Source of the DNA: Bacteroidota bacterium
Lineage (GTDB): Bacteria; Bacteroidota; Bacteroidia; Chitinophagales; Chitinophagaceae
Assembly (NCBI GenBank): GCA_029561255.1
Contig: JAKQJH010000238.1
Location: 1 to 41,166 of the forward strand
Length of the DNA: 41,166 nt
Reading direction: 5' to 3'
Shown here: positions 39,879 to 41,166 of the stretch, piece by piece
Numbering within the stretch: the stretch's first letter is position 1
Layout of the letters: the number at the start of each line of letters is the position of its first letter
Notes under the pieces: generated by a model
The model's input: the letters and a program-made list of their open reading frames with translations, nothing else
Told to the model about the DNA's origin: nothing
Databases searched by the model: none
Made by a program: the position numbers and the translations under genes

Positions 39879-40667
39879 TCAGAACCGAATCCCCAATGAA
39901 AATCCTGCCCTGATGCCACCCCAGGGGCCATCCAGTTCCAGGCTGGCACCATTAGCAGTAACCACCACTTTTTTGTTCGTCAATGGAATATCAAGGTCTT
40001 CCAGTTCGGTGCGCAGATCATCTTGTTCGGCGGGGGTCATCGTCTGGGATGAAATCCCGTTGAATAAACCATTCCCCGTACCGTAATGCGGACCTAAGAT
40101 CCACCAGTCAAGTACCAGTCGTTTACCCAATGGCCATTGAGCCCCCAATAATAAACCACCGGTATGGCTGGTCAGTTTTCCGGTCATATTGATGGTTTCG
40201 GTACCACCACCACCATCATCATAATCAAATTCCAGCTGACTTGTTTTATAACTGGCATACCGGTAAAAAGGCGCCAGGTAAAATCCGCGTCCATACCCTC
40301 TTTTGCTCAGGTAAAAACGAAATTCCGGTGTGATGGCCAGGTTACTCATTTGAAAGGTTTCCAATACATCCCTTGTATCGGGATCATCACCGACAGCATC
40401 CAGGATCGCCTGTTTAAAAGGGAGCGTGGATTCGGGCATTACCCGTACGCCGAGGGCAAATGAGAACTTGCGGCTGAGTACCCGTTCGTATTGCAGCGCA
40501 TACTGTTTTAACGGAAGTGAAGTCAGGTTCACTTTGATCATATTCATTGGTATCGTATTCTTCTCTGCCGGTTCTTTAGTTTCTGTCCCTTCCGGTTGGT
40601 CCTGAGCGGTTAACTGCAGGCAGGAAAAAAGAATCAGTGCTGGCAGTAAGAAAAGTCTTTGTTTCAT
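39879..40667 (-). CDS. DUF3575-like outer membrane protein
   Basis: A 262-residue protein with a signal peptide ending SCLQLTAQ (about residue 21) and then a Glu/Lys-rich linker. The remainder is a predicted outer membrane barrel with KVNLTSLPLKQYALQYERVL, EFRFYLSKRGYGRGFYLAPFYRY and a terminal strand GGIRAGFSLGIRF. This resembles DUF3575 family proteins. A cysteine in the signal (LFSCLQL) might form a lipobox, but SCLQ is not a good match. Function is unknown. It converges with the GH130-like gene; the intervening 100 bases are hairpin repeats. Confidence 0.82.
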   Translation of the reverse strand: MKQRLFLLPALILFSCLQLTAQDQPEGTETKEPAEKNTIPMNMIKVNLTSLPLKQYALQYERVLSRKFSFALGVRVMPESTLPFKQAILDAVGDDPDTRDVLETFQMSNLAITPEFRFYLSKRGYGRGFYLAPFYRYASYKTSQLEFDYDDGGGGTETINMTGKLTSHTGGLLLGAQWPLGKRLVLDWWILGPHYGTGNGLFNGISSQTMTPAEQDDLRTELEDLDIPLTNKKVVVTANGASLELDGPWGGIRAGFSLGIRF

Positions 40668-40752
40668 GGTGATGTTTTTAGTAAAGTGTAATTACTGGAA
40701 AATGATTGAGATCCCGGAGCGTGTTTTAACGGGTAAGAATGAAATTAGTTCA

Positions 40753-40793
40753 AATAAAACCGGGAATGCTTCATTTTACTGAAACGTTCCCGG
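40753..40793 (-). terminator. Terminator of the thiolase gene
   Basis: A 14-position stem at 40760-40793 (outer arms CCGGGAATG and CGTTCCCGG on the plus strand, inner TTCA and TGAA) pairs at 13 of 14 positions, counting one G-U. On the minus strand it is followed by TTTTATT. It lies 46 bases after the thiolase stop. Confidence 0.75.
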
Positions 40794-40839
40794 TACTACT
40801 GGTTATTCCGTATTTCAAACGGTAATAAATCTGTATATG

Positions 40840-41166
40840 TTAACTGATATTCTCGATGATCCCGGCGATCCCTTGTCCGCCACCTACACAGGCGCTGATC
40901 ATTCCATACTTTTTATTCAGTCTTTTAAGGTCATTCAGGTTTTGAATCGTGAGTTTGCATCCGGTACATCCCAGCGGATGTCCCAATGCAATGGCTCCTC
41001 CGTTGATATTGACTTTGGCGGGATCCAATCCGGCTTCGCGGATTACGGCGATGGACTGGGAAGCAAAAGCTTCATTCAGTTCAATGAGATCGATATCGGC
41101 CAGGTTAAGTCCGGCTTGTTTCAGCGCTTTCGGAATGGCGGCCACGGGACCGATACCCATAATACG
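40840..41166 (-). CDS. Thiolase (acetyl-CoA C-acyltransferase), 3' part
   Basis: The last 108 codons of a thiolase, running off the right edge of the window. Visible are the family blocks [24 protein letters not shown] (active-site His) and [10 protein letters not shown] (second active-site Cys). The N-terminal half with the nucleophilic cysteine lies outside. The product cleaves or forms the bond between a beta-ketoacyl-CoA and CoA (fatty acid degradation or acetoacetyl-CoA synthesis); the two roles cannot be told apart here. A terminator follows on the minus strand. Confidence 0.93.
   Translation of the reverse strand, partial: RIMGIGPVAAIPKALKQAGLNLADIDLIELNEAFASQSIAVIREAGLDPAKVNINGGAIALGHPLGCTGCKLTIQNLNDLKRLNKKYGMISACVGGGQGIAGIIENIS

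Overview
The window looks like chromosomal DNA of a Bacteroidota bacterium, most likely of the Chitinophagaceae or a close relative (inference). The grounds are repeated TAnnTTTG promoter -7 boxes just upstream of start codons, very few Shine-Dalgarno sites, PorT and C-terminal type IX secretion (T9SS) sorting domains, a TonB receptor with a carboxypeptidase-regulatory-like N-domain, and a DUF1800/DUF1501 pair. No rRNA, tRNA, CRISPR array, transposase, integrase or reverse transcriptase gene was recognised.

Layout. 1-4.9 kb: a GNAT-like protein, dnaX and the pyruvate dehydrogenase E2 gene, closed by a strong terminator. 5-8.7 kb: a small membrane protein, a secreted metallophosphoesterase/PQQ-propeller protein divergent from a MarR/GbsR-type regulator, a 4-TM protein and a CoA-binding protein. 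8.8-12.6 kb: two secreted proteins including a T9SS metzincin protease, a YkuK-like protein, a small membrane peptide and EngB. 12.7-20.2 kb: MenG/UbiE overlapping PorT, an MBOAT/SGNH acyltransferase pair, a Wzi/RemB-like barrel and a dihydroorotase. 20.2-21.0 kb: a discrete repeat-flanked element carrying a four-helix-bundle (23S IVS/Avd-like) gene. 21-30.7 kb: a short MutS-like ATPase, an M1 aminopeptidase, a ComM/YifB AAA+ protein, two Gfo/Idh/MocA oxidoreductases, an ABC exporter and a rhodanese. 30.7-34.3 kb: a lipoprotein, a DUF2721 protein and a TonB receptor with a promoter-overlapping operator. 34.4-41.2 kb: a cytochrome-c-like lipoprotein, DUF1501/DUF1800 proteins, a GH130-like lipoprotein, a DUF3575-like barrel and the C-terminal end of a thiolase.

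Most of the window is ordinary housekeeping and envelope biology. The unusual layer is intergenic: several gaps are filled, nearly flush from one gene end to the next, by arrays of very short units (period 7-8 nt). Two are arranged as head-to-head inverted arms (12.6 and 31.7 kb). One pair of inverted arms encloses the four-helix-bundle gene at 20.2-21.0 kb, and a relative of those arms lies without the gene at 35.0 kb. This repeat/four-helix-bundle association is the best candidate here for an undescribed system. A second strong signal is an A10 tract in dnaX with stop codons waiting in both alternative frames, which predicts slippage-made gamma and tau forms.
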